The notes beneath the pieces were generated by a model. That model was given only the letters and a program-made list of their open reading frames with translations. It did no database searches and had not been told where the DNA came from. DNA of 64,000 bases, taken from positions 1,860,001 to 1,924,000 of the forward strand of contig OY723253.1 in the NCBI GenBank assembly GCA_963210315.1, written 5' to 3'. Positions within the stretch are counted from its first letter, which is position 1; each line of letters starts with the position of its first letter. Source of the stretch: Rhynchopus euleeides (Eukaryota; Euglenozoa; Diplonemea; Diplonemida; Diplonemidae). The position numbers and the translations under genes were made by a program. This document shows, piece by piece, positions 31,019 through 40,390 of this stretch.

Positions 31019-32884
31019 TTTACGCCTCACACACCTCTCACACATACAGTCTGTATGCCCATCCCCTCCCTCCCTGCCTCCTGCTTCTCCTTCCACGCCC
31101 CATGCCCCCTCTCTCCCTTTATTTCATAACCACACCTCTGGAGCATTTCTGCACAGGACCACGGGAACGAGATCCTGTGCAGAATGCGCGCTACAGGGGG
31201 GTGGGGGGCAACAGTCGACCCTGGAGGAAGGGTTCACACAGAGGCCTGCGAAACGTGCCTTTTCCGCTGTGCGCAATGCGTGGTCTAACGCATGCTTGCA
31301 GTGGGTCGAATTGAGACCAAGCCATGTCAGGTGTACAGCTGATAGGACAGGGCGTTTCTGCCTTAGAGCGTAAGTGGGAGGGTCTCAAGCAACGGGATTT
31401 ACGGTGAAAAGACGGGGTTTGCCGGGCCACAGTGCTGGCTCTCTCCAAGTTTTCCGAGAAGTTCCTGAAGTTCCGAACTTTAGACACCCCGCGTTTTTTA
31501 TTCTTTTTTCTTTGTTTGTTTTTCTTCCTTCTTCTTTTATCCGACCCACCGTCCCCCCCCCCCCCCCCCCCCACCCCATCCGCCATCCGCTCTGATCAAT
31601 CACCTCACGCACCAGGTCTCAAGGCATGCAGAGCTTCTTGAGGTTGTAAATAAGGGGAAACCCATCGCGGAACAGCAGAACACAGCTTGAACCTTCAGGC
31701 AGAACACCATGCAAAAAGCGAGACTCTACGGGTCGGCGCAGCATCTGATCCTGGTGTGGCTTGAATCGCGCGCAGCCTTCGGATGTTAATGGGTAGTACG
31801 GGGTGTGGGCACGGTGGGTGCCAGGCCAGGAACATGCACATATATCCCTTTTGCTTTTACTTTGGAGCGGCATCGGACACCCGCCACAAAACCCAGATCC
31901 CCCCCCCCCCCCCCCCCCGATATTCCCCCTCCCCACCTCTTTCTCCCTTCGCCTCCAGTTTTCCATTTTTTTCGCGTGGGAACGGAGGGGCCTAGGGGAG
32001 GTGGGGGGGGGGAGGGGGGAGGGGGGGAATGGGGCAGGGTGTGTGTGTGTGTGTGTGTGTGAGGGATGGTGGGGAGAGGAGAGGCAGGGCCTGTGGAATA
32101 ATTCCAAGAAGACAGCTTTTATAAAACCACACACATGCCCTGGGTTGCCTGTAATGAATTTCTTTGTAGCCGTGAGTACGCGCAATGAGGCGAAGAGGGT
32201 GGGGGGGGGGGGGGGGGAGGGGATGTGCACGTTGAACCACTCCGATTGAAAGGGCTGACCACCAAGCAGCCACAGTACGACAGGACGCGCGCAGGCACCG
32301 GGCCCCCAGGGCTGACCCCTCAGCCGCAGTTTTGACACAGCATTATTTTGCTTATGCGTAAACGTAATCGAAAAAAAACTGAGGGCGGCTCCACAAACCC
32401 CCACCCCCCCCCCCCCCTAGGCATAGTGCCCCAAACATATGTTTTGGGCCAGAATATTCCAGAATATTTTTTTATGTTTGCAACTTTCAAAAAATATTTT
32501 GCCAAAAAATATTCCAAAATATTTTTTCTATGCTCAGCAAAAAATGGATTTTTTGCTGAAAAAATTTCCGGCCAATTTTATGGCCGGAAGTGGGCCCACC
32601 CACGACGGGAGGAAAAAAGAGTGAACGGGCAGCATGCCGTTCCTCTTTTTCCCCCCGTGAGGGTGGGCCCCCCCCCCCCCCCCCTGCCAGGCAAGGTGAA
32701 AAAATGAAGAAACGGGCAGCATGCCGTTCTACATTTTTCCTTGCAAGGCAGGGAGGGCGCCCCCCATGCCAGACAGCAGCCACCCCTGGAGGGGCAACAA
32801 CTGACGGGCATGGGGGAACGAGGTGGGTCTGGACCCGACACCGCCACCACACGCGCAGTGCACCTTTCGGATACACTGTCGTGA

Positions 32885-33559
32885 GTGGGGTGTGGGCAGT
32901 TCCCCTATCCTGTGAGCTCCTTTCGGACGAAGAGGTGCAGCGGTTATCTGCAACCTTCGTCCTGGACTTGCCTCGGGGGGAACGCCACGGTTTACCGCGG
33001 GTCCCGACGAGGGCACTCAGGCAGGATCTTCACGCCACCCCGCACCGAGGTCCCTTCTCACGCGGCGTGTCTCCCAGGTTCATGGCGGCGTCATCAGGTC
33101 AGGCTTTGTAGTCTCTACACCATCAGTAGTAAGGGAAATCCTAAAACCATACATGAAATCCACCTTTTGGGCCGCTGGTGTACGAGGCTTGTTCCTCCAA
33201 TTGAATCATGTTTGCTGTGTCAGGCAATATCAATACAGCCGCTGAAAGAAGTCGAGGTGTTGTGGATCTGCTGCTCACAGGAAGGATTCAGGGTGGATCA
33301 CAAGACTGACCACCCTCTTTCCTTTGTCAAGTACCCTGTAAAACATAAGAACACCAAGTATCTTTCAACACTACATGTTCAAGAGTGGAATCAGTGGAAT
33401 CGGAAGGGGTCACACCCGACCACACGGACACAGTTCCCGCGACTAATAAATGCCGAGAGTTCCGGTGTCCGACCACCTGGTATTACTTGGCTCCATCCAC
33501 CCAGTCATTACGAGGGGGCGTCCCTTGAAGCCAGTTCCGCAGAACTCAGACCCCCTTAA
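32885..33559 (+). other. Unassigned 224-aa open frame inside TIR element
   Basis: An uninterrupted frame with mixed composition, richer in Cys, Ser and His than the genes of this window and with low G/C at third positions. No domain, signal peptide or membrane segment was recognised. It lies next to the reversed DIRS repeat fragment, so it may be degraded retroelement sequence. Could equally be a chance frame. Confidence 0.2.
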
Positions 33560-33845
33560 AACCAATGTCCTGTGTAGACAACTACTTAGCCTGCCTGATG
33601 ACGACACCAATTCGCTGGGAGAGACGCCGCGGTCCAGGACCCCAATGGGGATGACGTGGCATTGTTTGACCGAATCGGTTGTGTAAGTGTGTAGCCCCCT
33701 CCGCCCTCTGTCCCTCCCCCCAGGGTGGTGTGTGGAGGCGAGAAGCGCAAGCATGCACAGCAAAAAAGTGCGGAGCCCTGCAATCAAGACAACAAGCGAT
33801 GGGATGGGGCACATGACCTTGCACGGGGGTGGGGGGCAGAAGAAA

Positions 33846-34010
33846 CCAGACACATGATTTGACCAACTGAATCGTGCTAGCTAAACTCCAGAAAGAAGTG
33901 TCTTTTCTTCGTTGAACGCAGCCAAATGAAGAGCGTAACCTGTTTTTTGGCGCACAAAGTGCGAGCACGAACATGATGATGTTGGTCGTCTGGTTATGTC
34001 AAGTTTATTA
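33846..34010 (-). mobile_element. DIRS-like terminal-repeat fragment, reversed
   Basis: Reverse complement of the B and A repeats of the element at 52062-56770. 33850-33931 matches B (AGCACGATTCAGTTGG..., read on the minus strand) and 33920-34010 matches A with mismatches (GACCAACATCATCATGTTCGTGC on the minus strand). No internal ORFs accompany it. It is likely a solo remnant after recombination between split repeats. A further partial A copy follows at about 34080-34137. Confidence 0.7.
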
Positions 34011-34911
34011 GACTTACCTAGGGTACCCCGAGAGAATGTCACCCCCCCCTCCTCGGCCTCCGCTTGGGGGGTGACATTCTCACGAACATGATGACGTTGC
34101 TCTTCTGGTTATGTCTAATTTATTCGACTTAACATGTATGCAAGCAGGCTGGGGTTTCGGGCAGAAAAATGGCGAACATTGTCTGGAAACCCCGAAAAAC
34201 CACCCAGAAATGGCCAGAACCCGGTTTTTGGGCCCATTTTCCACCCAGGAACACGTTTTTGGGCCTCTGTGAAAAATCGATATTTTTGGGATTTTTCGCG
34301 ATTTTCGCCAACTACTCGCCAAGCCAAAAAATCGATTTTTGGCTGGGAAATGCAACAAATCGATAGATACAACAAATCAACGAATTAGGCCGTTTTAACC
34401 CCTCTCGTGCACTTTTTGGTTTCAGAAGGGTTTATGGGGTGTCCATAACGGCCCTTGGCACAAATCCTTTGGACCCAGACCGCAGCTTCGGGGGTCATTT
34501 TTTGGCGCGAATTTTTCGGATTTTCGTCCGGACCGGTACCGCATTTGAGGGGCAAAAATCTGATTTCCGAGGCCCGGGAATGCTCGCAGTGGCTTCAAAT
34601 GGCCAAAAACGTTCAATTTACCCCTTCCCCAAAAAAAATTCGAAAAGGGTCCCCCTATAAATCGCCGGATTAGGAAGGTTTTTTCCAAAATATTTTTATA
34701 TTTTTGGACATATTTTTTTATGTTTGAAATATTTTCAAAATATTTCCGAAATATAAAAATATTTTCGACATATTTTCAAAATATTTCCAAAATATAAAAA
34801 TATTTTGGAAATATTTTCGAAAAATATAAAAATATTTTTTTATGCGAAAATGAAACATATTTTTGGCAAAATTATATGTTTATGAAAAATATGTTTGGGG
34901 GCCCATGCCTA

Positions 34912-36059
34912 GGGGGGGTCAAATGGGGGTGACAAACACGATTTTTCAAAAAACCGGCGCAGAGGCCCCAAAGCCCCCGTAAACCCTCCAAACCCCCCCA
35001 GATCGGTCCGGAAACCCATCGAACCCCACTTTTCCACCATTCCGGGCACCTCAGGTGCCCGAATTGGGGTACCTAAATTTTGTGCCACCGTTTGGTACCG
35101 TACAGTGCCACTGTGTGGGAGGTTGGAAAAGAAAATGCCCCAACACACCACATCTGAGGGTTGCAATGCATGTTGCTTGCCAACCACGTCATCCGGTGGG
35201 TGTCAGGCGCTATGTAGGTGGCATTAGCCAGGTCTTCGATGTGTTCTGGCTTGTATATATACCTCCCTGCCTGCGGCACAGGCACTGCCTTTGTCCCCCA
35301 CACCAGCCACAGAGAGCGTATTGTACTCGGTCCACGGTTGCTGATTCATTGTGATGCGTTGTATCCTCGAGTGAACGTCACACACTAGTGGCACCACCAC
35401 CCGCCATCCGAGAGCTGTATTGACTTTGCGCGCTTCCGTTGTATTCACCTCGCCACGCATATTGCACCGTTCAGTACCAGTGCTCTTGGGCCAGGCAAAG
35501 TAGACCGCAGCAACTACCAATTCTGGCACAATGGGTACCACGACAGCGCACTTCATGTGTTCCCGGAATGTACAGCTCGTGTTGCAACAGTCGTTGTCAA
35601 CACATCCCGGTTGTGGAGCACTGCTGCACAGGAATCACACGACCATCTGGACTGTTCCGTACCTACAGGCAGCCTCCCGGTGCATGGTGGCAGGGAGGTA
35701 TATATACAAGCCAGAACACATCGAAGACCTGGCTAATGCCACCTACATAGCGCCTGACACCCACCGGATGACGTGGTTGGCAAGCAACATGCATTGCAAC
35801 CCTCAGATGTGGTGTGTTGGGGCATTTTCTTTTCCAACCTCCCACACAGTGGCACTGTACGGTACCAAACGGTGGCACAAAATTTAGGTACCCCAATTCG
35901 GGCACCTGAGGTGCCCGGAATGGTGGAAAAGTGGGGTTCGATGGGTTTCCGGACCGATCTGGGGGGGGTTTGGAGGGTTTACGGGGGCTTTGGGGCCTCT
36001 GCGCCGGTTTTTTGAAAAATCGTGTTTGTCCACGTAAAAGGGTGGCATTTGACCCCCCC
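34912..36059. mobile_element. Long-TIR palindromic element, TIR GGGGGGGTCAAATG (copy 2)
   Basis: Flanked by TA (34910-34911 and 36060-36061). The arms match those of 5468-6615 almost base for base, but the central segment lies in the opposite orientation relative to the arms' flanks. This could reflect inversion by recombination between arms, or simply insertion in the other direction. The left arm lacks part of the ACCCTTTTACGTGGAC block present in the right arm. Confidence 0.8.
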
Positions 36060-36366
36060 TACCCCCCCCCCCCTCCTCCCCCCTTCCTCCTGGACCTCCG
36101 ATACACAACAACCTGCACAACAGAGTGGAGGGGGATCGCCCTTGTGCTTCCCTCCCCTCTCCCCCCCTTTACCCCTCCTCCTCCTCCCCCCACTCACACA
36201 CACAAACAGGCTGCCCACCAACCAAGCCCGGCACCGCATTGTCCGTTTGCTAAGGCCCTCCAGGCGACGTGCCTGCCAGGGGATCGCTAAACGCCAAGAC
36301 CATGACGCGGTGAACCGCACCCCGAGCCGTACCTTGCAGGGGTCTGCAGGGGCTGTGCCGTGCCCA

Positions 36367-38101
36367 ATGAATCCTGATGAGGAGGTGGAGGACCGGCGCC
36401 AGAAGATTAGCGAAGAGCGGGACGCCCTCTGGGAGTATGCCAAGGCAAGCAGCAGGTGGCGGGAGGTGGCCAAGCTGCCCGAGATGGAGCATTTCTTCCT
36501 GATCCAACCCCTGTGGTTTGTGTGCTGGACGCGGAAGGAGTGTGAGATCCCGAGGCCCATCGCAGGCGTGATAGAGTCGGATTACGCGCGGAAGAAGACT
36601 AGCATAGACATCCCTGCCTCGCCCGCCCTCCGCTTCGGGAGGTGCAGCGTCGACTTCACTGTCGGAAAGTTTGGGCAGATCACACTGCAGCAGGACTCTG
36701 CGCGGGACAACAAATACGGATGTGTCGCACAGCCACCCAGCGGAACCTACCTGCTAAGGCGTGTTGAGCGTGATGAATCCGGCATCTACTTCCAGGCATG
36801 CGTGAACTACTTCTTCGCGCTGTTCCGCTACATCGCGAGGAAGAACCACGCCTGCACATGCAACGACGCGCAGGCACGCGCCACCATGCTCGAAGAGAAG
36901 ACCTCCTGCAAGGAGCTCTTCCGCAGCATGCATCTGCGTTACTCACGCACCCTGCTGGCGTATAAGTTTACGTCCTGTGTGAATGAGCGTGCCTTCTATG
37001 AGTTCCTCTACTATGCGACAATGCGGATGCTGCGGAGGTTTATATCATCCCCGAAGCTGCATGGTATGGCCCTGTCCCTGGGGGGGGGGGGGTCTTTGGG
37101 GTTAGGGTGGGGTGGGGTGGGGTGAGGAATTCCGGAGTCCCGCGTTGTGCGGTGATTTCGTTTCGCCGTTGGGTGTGTTTTGTTGCCAGCCCAGCCCAGC
37201 TATAAAAAAAGCCAGACCGGGCGCATACCCACACGCACACACCCGCAGGACCTATCGAAGAGATTGTGAACAAGATGTTCCGCTCCGATGCATTCCGCTT
37301 TGACTTCCGCAAGCAGCAGATCAACTGGGACGCACTTGCAGAATACCTCCGGCAGAGTATGCAGCCTCTCGGGTGGGTGGCGTTGGGGGGGAGGGGGTTT
37401 GTGAGATACAGAGAGGTCGGCACGTCGCTCTCTACGGGGTATCACCCCGACTCTCCTCTGAGCTGCTGGTGTGCACTGAGTGTTTGTGAGCGGCTGAGGC
37501 TCTGAGCGATAAGCCGACACCACACACCCCCCACCCTGCAGACGAATGGGGCAACGACGAGGCGGAGGCGGGGAACGGGGTGGCGGGTGCGGTGCCCCCG
37601 ACGCCTGCGAAGAGCGTCGTGTCTGCCAGCACGGGGGACATCATCGAGCGGCGGTTCACGCAGCTCGTCTGCCCGCCACGGCAGCTGCCGCTGCACCGCG
37701 CCATCCACGCGAGGTCCATGCTGGTGTCTTACCGCTACCCCGACCACCGCACCTGCGTGGAGCTGCTGTGTGAGCGGCGCGGCAAGCCGCCTGCTGTGTC
37801 CAGGCGGAGAGCCGTGCAGAAGGGGGACCCGACAGCATCGGAGCGTGCTGCCAGCCCCGAGTGTGTCCTCAATGCCTCTGACGCGGCCTCGCCCTCGCCC
37901 TCTGCAGCCTCTGTGTTCTCTGTGGGGTCCACTGCGACGAAGGACTCGCGGTCATCCGCCGTAAGGCGGATGAAGCGGCTCCCGCCCCGACATACCAAGT
38001 ATCAAATCTCCCTTGAGGATCGGCTGATGCCGCACGACCAGCTCGGGGATGTGTCCATCCCAATCGATGTCCTCAACGAGCAGTTCAGCGATCTGAAGTA
38101 G
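36367..38101 (+). CDS. Three-exon gene of unknown function (454 aa)
   Basis: Exons 36367-37063, 37249-37356 and 37542-38101; introns of 185 bp each with donors GTATGG and GTATGC and acceptors GCAG. The joins are in phase and the total is 454 residues ending FSDLK. ATG 36367 (MNPDEEVEDR) is chosen because upstream sequence is a C-rich spacer; an earlier in-frame ATG at 36022 lies inside the mobile element. The first 230 residues look globular (WFVCWTRKE, a Cys pair CTC near residue 180, many aromatics). Residues 290-350 resemble a short helical or phosphotyrosine-like block. From about 350 a Ser/Pro/Ala-rich linker leads to a basic stretch (VRRMKRLPPRH) and the C-terminus. No signal peptide, membrane helix or named domain was recognised. 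Confidence 0.75.
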
Positions 38102-38738
38102 GAGGGAGGTGGAGGAAGGGGGAGGGGGGAGGGGGGATGGGGGTTTTTTGTGGCGGCGTTTTCCAACGCCGGCGCAAACCCGGCGCTGGCAAAGGGGGAG
38201 GCGGGGGGGGGGTGTGCAGCATTAGAAAAGCATGCACATTGCTCCCGGAAAAAAAAGAAGTTTCCAGTTTTGCTTGTTCTTGCTCAGCCCAGTTGTGTGC
38301 GCGCCGTTTTGTCTTGATGGAGCAAAAAAAATGCACCACTCGCCACTCCCCACCATCCCACCCCCACCCAGTGATCTCGTGCCAGGGCTGGCAGGGGGGG
38401 CCGCGGCCCCACCTCCCTTTTTCTGTAATTTTTGGGGAGGGTGGGCCGCCAGGGGTGGCATGGCCCTACCTCGGCCCTACCTCAATATTTTCCCCGTCGA
38501 ATTTTGCGGATGGGTCAGATTTTGGGGCTTTTGGGTTCGGCCTTGTAGCCGAGTTTTCACGCGCAGCGTATGAAAACCCAACGCCATCATGAGCAGGTGT
38601 ACCAGGTGCTGGGGGCTTGGTGGTGTTCATCGAAGCGCACCATCAGGCACTCATCAGGTCAAGCGAAGGATCATCCTCGCCTGGAATGTGCAACAGCACC
38701 AACCGGTGTGGGGATTAGCCTTCGAGGGATTTTAGGAT

Positions 38739-38792
38739 GTTCACTACCGTGGCCTCCGGCGGCTGGGGGGCTCCGCCCCCCAGACCCCCCTG
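38739..38792 (+). repeat. GC-hairpin repeat, single unit
   Basis: One copy of the unit described at 14561-14792, starting CACTACCGTGGCCTCCGGCG and containing GGGGGGCTCCGCCCCCC. The partner unit and spacer seen at 14561 and 51101 are absent. Confidence 0.75.
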
Positions 38793-39212
38793 TAGCCTGT
38801 TAGCTTTGCTGCCATTCCTGAACACGGCGCGCTGGCAAAGTTACTCGGGATTGCAGTTTTGCAAGTACTCAATGGCAATCCAAGACCCCCTGACTACTGA
38901 TTTTTGGTCCAGCAGGACGATCTAAGGCGGCAGCATCCGATGCCTCTCGAATTGGGGGGAAACCGTTCTGTGGCCCTGTTTGCATCATACCGCGGGAAAT
39001 CGGGGTGGGGTTGGGCTGCACTTTTTCCCCTGCGGAGCGAGCTCGGCCCACCCTGTGCCCTACCTCTTTTTTGGTTTGCCCGACCCCCAGCGAGACCACT
39101 GCCCCCACCCCTTTCTCGCCATAGCGTAGCGAAGCGAATATTTCATATTTTGTGCGATACAGTAGGCCAACTGAGGTCAGGTGGCTGTCCCATTTTTTCC
39201 GCTTTTTTGTCG

Positions 39213-39856
39213 TCACTTACTGTCACTTACGGTCACTTAGCTTCACTTACAGTCACAGAGCGTCACTTAGCGTCACTTAAGGTCACTTAGCAGCCGCCAA
39301 CGAGGCCAAATCCCTTGTTTCTGATGTGTGTAAGCAGCTCCCTTCCGTGGGAGTTCGTGCTGTCGAGACTGCCATCAGCAAGCTTCCGCCCAAGGGGAAG
39401 CGGGAACACCTCCCCGGGCAGGGGGCGTGACAGCAGGCGGAGTCGATGGGGCTGCGGGCGTGACAGCATAGGTCTGAGATGACTCAGACTAGTAGCCGTT
39501 GTCTGACCGGGCGAACGACCAGCGCGTTGTGTGCGGGTTTGTGGGCAGATGGCCGGTCAACCGGCGCGGCCACCGGTCTGCCGGTGAACGGTCAGATGGC
39601 CGGTCAACGGGTTACTTCCTGACCGGTCAACCGGCCGGTCGGTGTCCAAGTTACCCCACTACAGTCAGCACGGAGTCAAAGGAACGCACTGGGGCCCGAG
39701 ACGTGAGGACCTCCTGCAAGCCCCCTCCAGGCGTGTGCATTCAGGATTTTTGGCGTCATTTACCGTCACTTAGTGTCACGTAACGTCACTTACAGTCACT
39801 TACCAACACTTACGGTCACTTACCGTCACTTAGTGTCACTTAGCGTCACAGGAGCT
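39213..39856 (+). repeat. Paired decamer minisatellites (GTCACTTANN)n
   Basis: Two arrays of the 10-bp unit GTCACTTANN, about 8 units at 39213-39297 and about 10 at 39757-39856, in the same orientation. Beyond them lie inverted sequences: GATACAGTAGGCCAACTGAGGTCAG on the left (39158) and CTGACCTCATTTGGCCTAATACAGC on the right (39854). The whole of 39158-39880 is therefore probably one element with imperfect TIRs, two internal satellites and a CCGGTCAACCGG-rich core. Confidence 0.65.
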
Positions 39857-40018
39857 GACCTCATTTGGCCTAATACAGCTCGCCTTGGCTGATCTTTGCC
39901 AGCTGTGTTGACACCAATATGCTGCCCTGCATCGCCTTCCACCTCCTCTGCTGGCACTCTGCTGTGGTGTTCCTGCATGCAGTACTGTTGGTGCTAAACA
40001 CCCACCCACACACGCAGG

Positions 40019-40295
40019 GTGTCAGTGTTTGACTTTTTCGCAACTTCATTTCTTCCTTTTCTCCCTCTCCAACCCCACCCGTGACACTACCAGGGTTTAG
40101 CTAGCCCTGGTCCGATTATCCCCGGTTCTTCGCTGAAGAGACGCGGCCGGGGGGAGGGGTACGAAGAGTACGCGCCGAAACCGGTGTCACGTCGTGTTGG
40201 GGAATCCTTCGGGAGTGCGATACTGAAGGGGAGGTGCTACTGCCCGTGCAGGGCGACACCGCCTTAAAACTTGATAACCACACACACCCACACCC
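40019..40295 (+). mobile_element. SINE-like repeat, copy C (5'-truncated)
   Basis: Matches copies A and B from GTGTCAGTGTTTGACTTTTTCG to CCTTAAAACTTGATAACC and a (CA)-rich tail, but lacks the first 90 or so bases. It ends about 95 bp before the metacaspase-fold gene start, so it may contribute to its 5' UTR or promoter. The outer and inner stems of the foldable block are preserved except for one base (CGCGCC for CGCGTC). Confidence 0.65.
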
Positions 40296-40390
40296 GGCAG
40301 TGACGGCAGCTTGGATGGCCCTACACTGACCACACGTGCCCCCAAAGCACACCCCATCCTGCCCCGCCCCACCCACTCTCGTGAGGGAAG

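Larger units (their letters stand above)
30377..32417. other. Non-coding spacer with palindrome and (TTC)n
   Basis: Contains a perfect 20-bp-arm palindrome (30681-30722), a (TTC/TTCTTTC)n microsatellite (about 30938-31018), an inverted repeat TTCTGCACAGGA (31147-31158) with TCCTGTGCAGAA (31173-31184), poly-C tracts and a (GT)n run at about 32040-32060. The 300-aa frame across 30412-31314 is serine/phenylalanine-rich because it reads through the microsatellite. I do not accept it as a gene. Confidence 0.55.
32420..34909. mobile_element. Large TIR element GGCAT..CCCCAAACATAT, 2.5 kb
   Basis: Ends are GGCATAGTGCCCCAAACATATG and, inverted, GGCATGGGCCCCCAAACATATT, flanked by TA (32418-32419 and 34910-34911). 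Inside the ends are AT-rich inverted arms of AAAATATTT units (32440-32580 and 34680-34900). The right-hand TA is immediately followed by the GGGGGGGTCAAATG end of the 34912 element, and the left flank is poly-C, so it inserted exactly at the TA border of that element. Its interior includes a decayed fragment of the DIRS-like terminal repeat (33846-34010). No transposase was recognised. Confidence 0.75.
38102..40018. other. Non-coding spacer with minisatellites
   Basis: Holds poly-G/poly-A stretches, one GC-hairpin repeat (38739-38792), two blocks of a 10-bp minisatellite (39213-39297 and 39757-39856) and a block of CCGGTCAACCGG-type palindromes between them (about 39495-39650). No supportable gene. 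Confidence 0.6.

Noticed and set aside
30412..31314. 300-aa plus-strand frame
   Set aside because: Reads through a TTC microsatellite and pyrimidine-rich spacer, giving poly-Ser/Phe, with no signal, domain or codon bias of the real genes.
39213..39856. CRISPR-like spaced repeats
   Set aside because: Units are 10 bp and directly abutting, without spacers; the genome is eukaryotic. It is a minisatellite.
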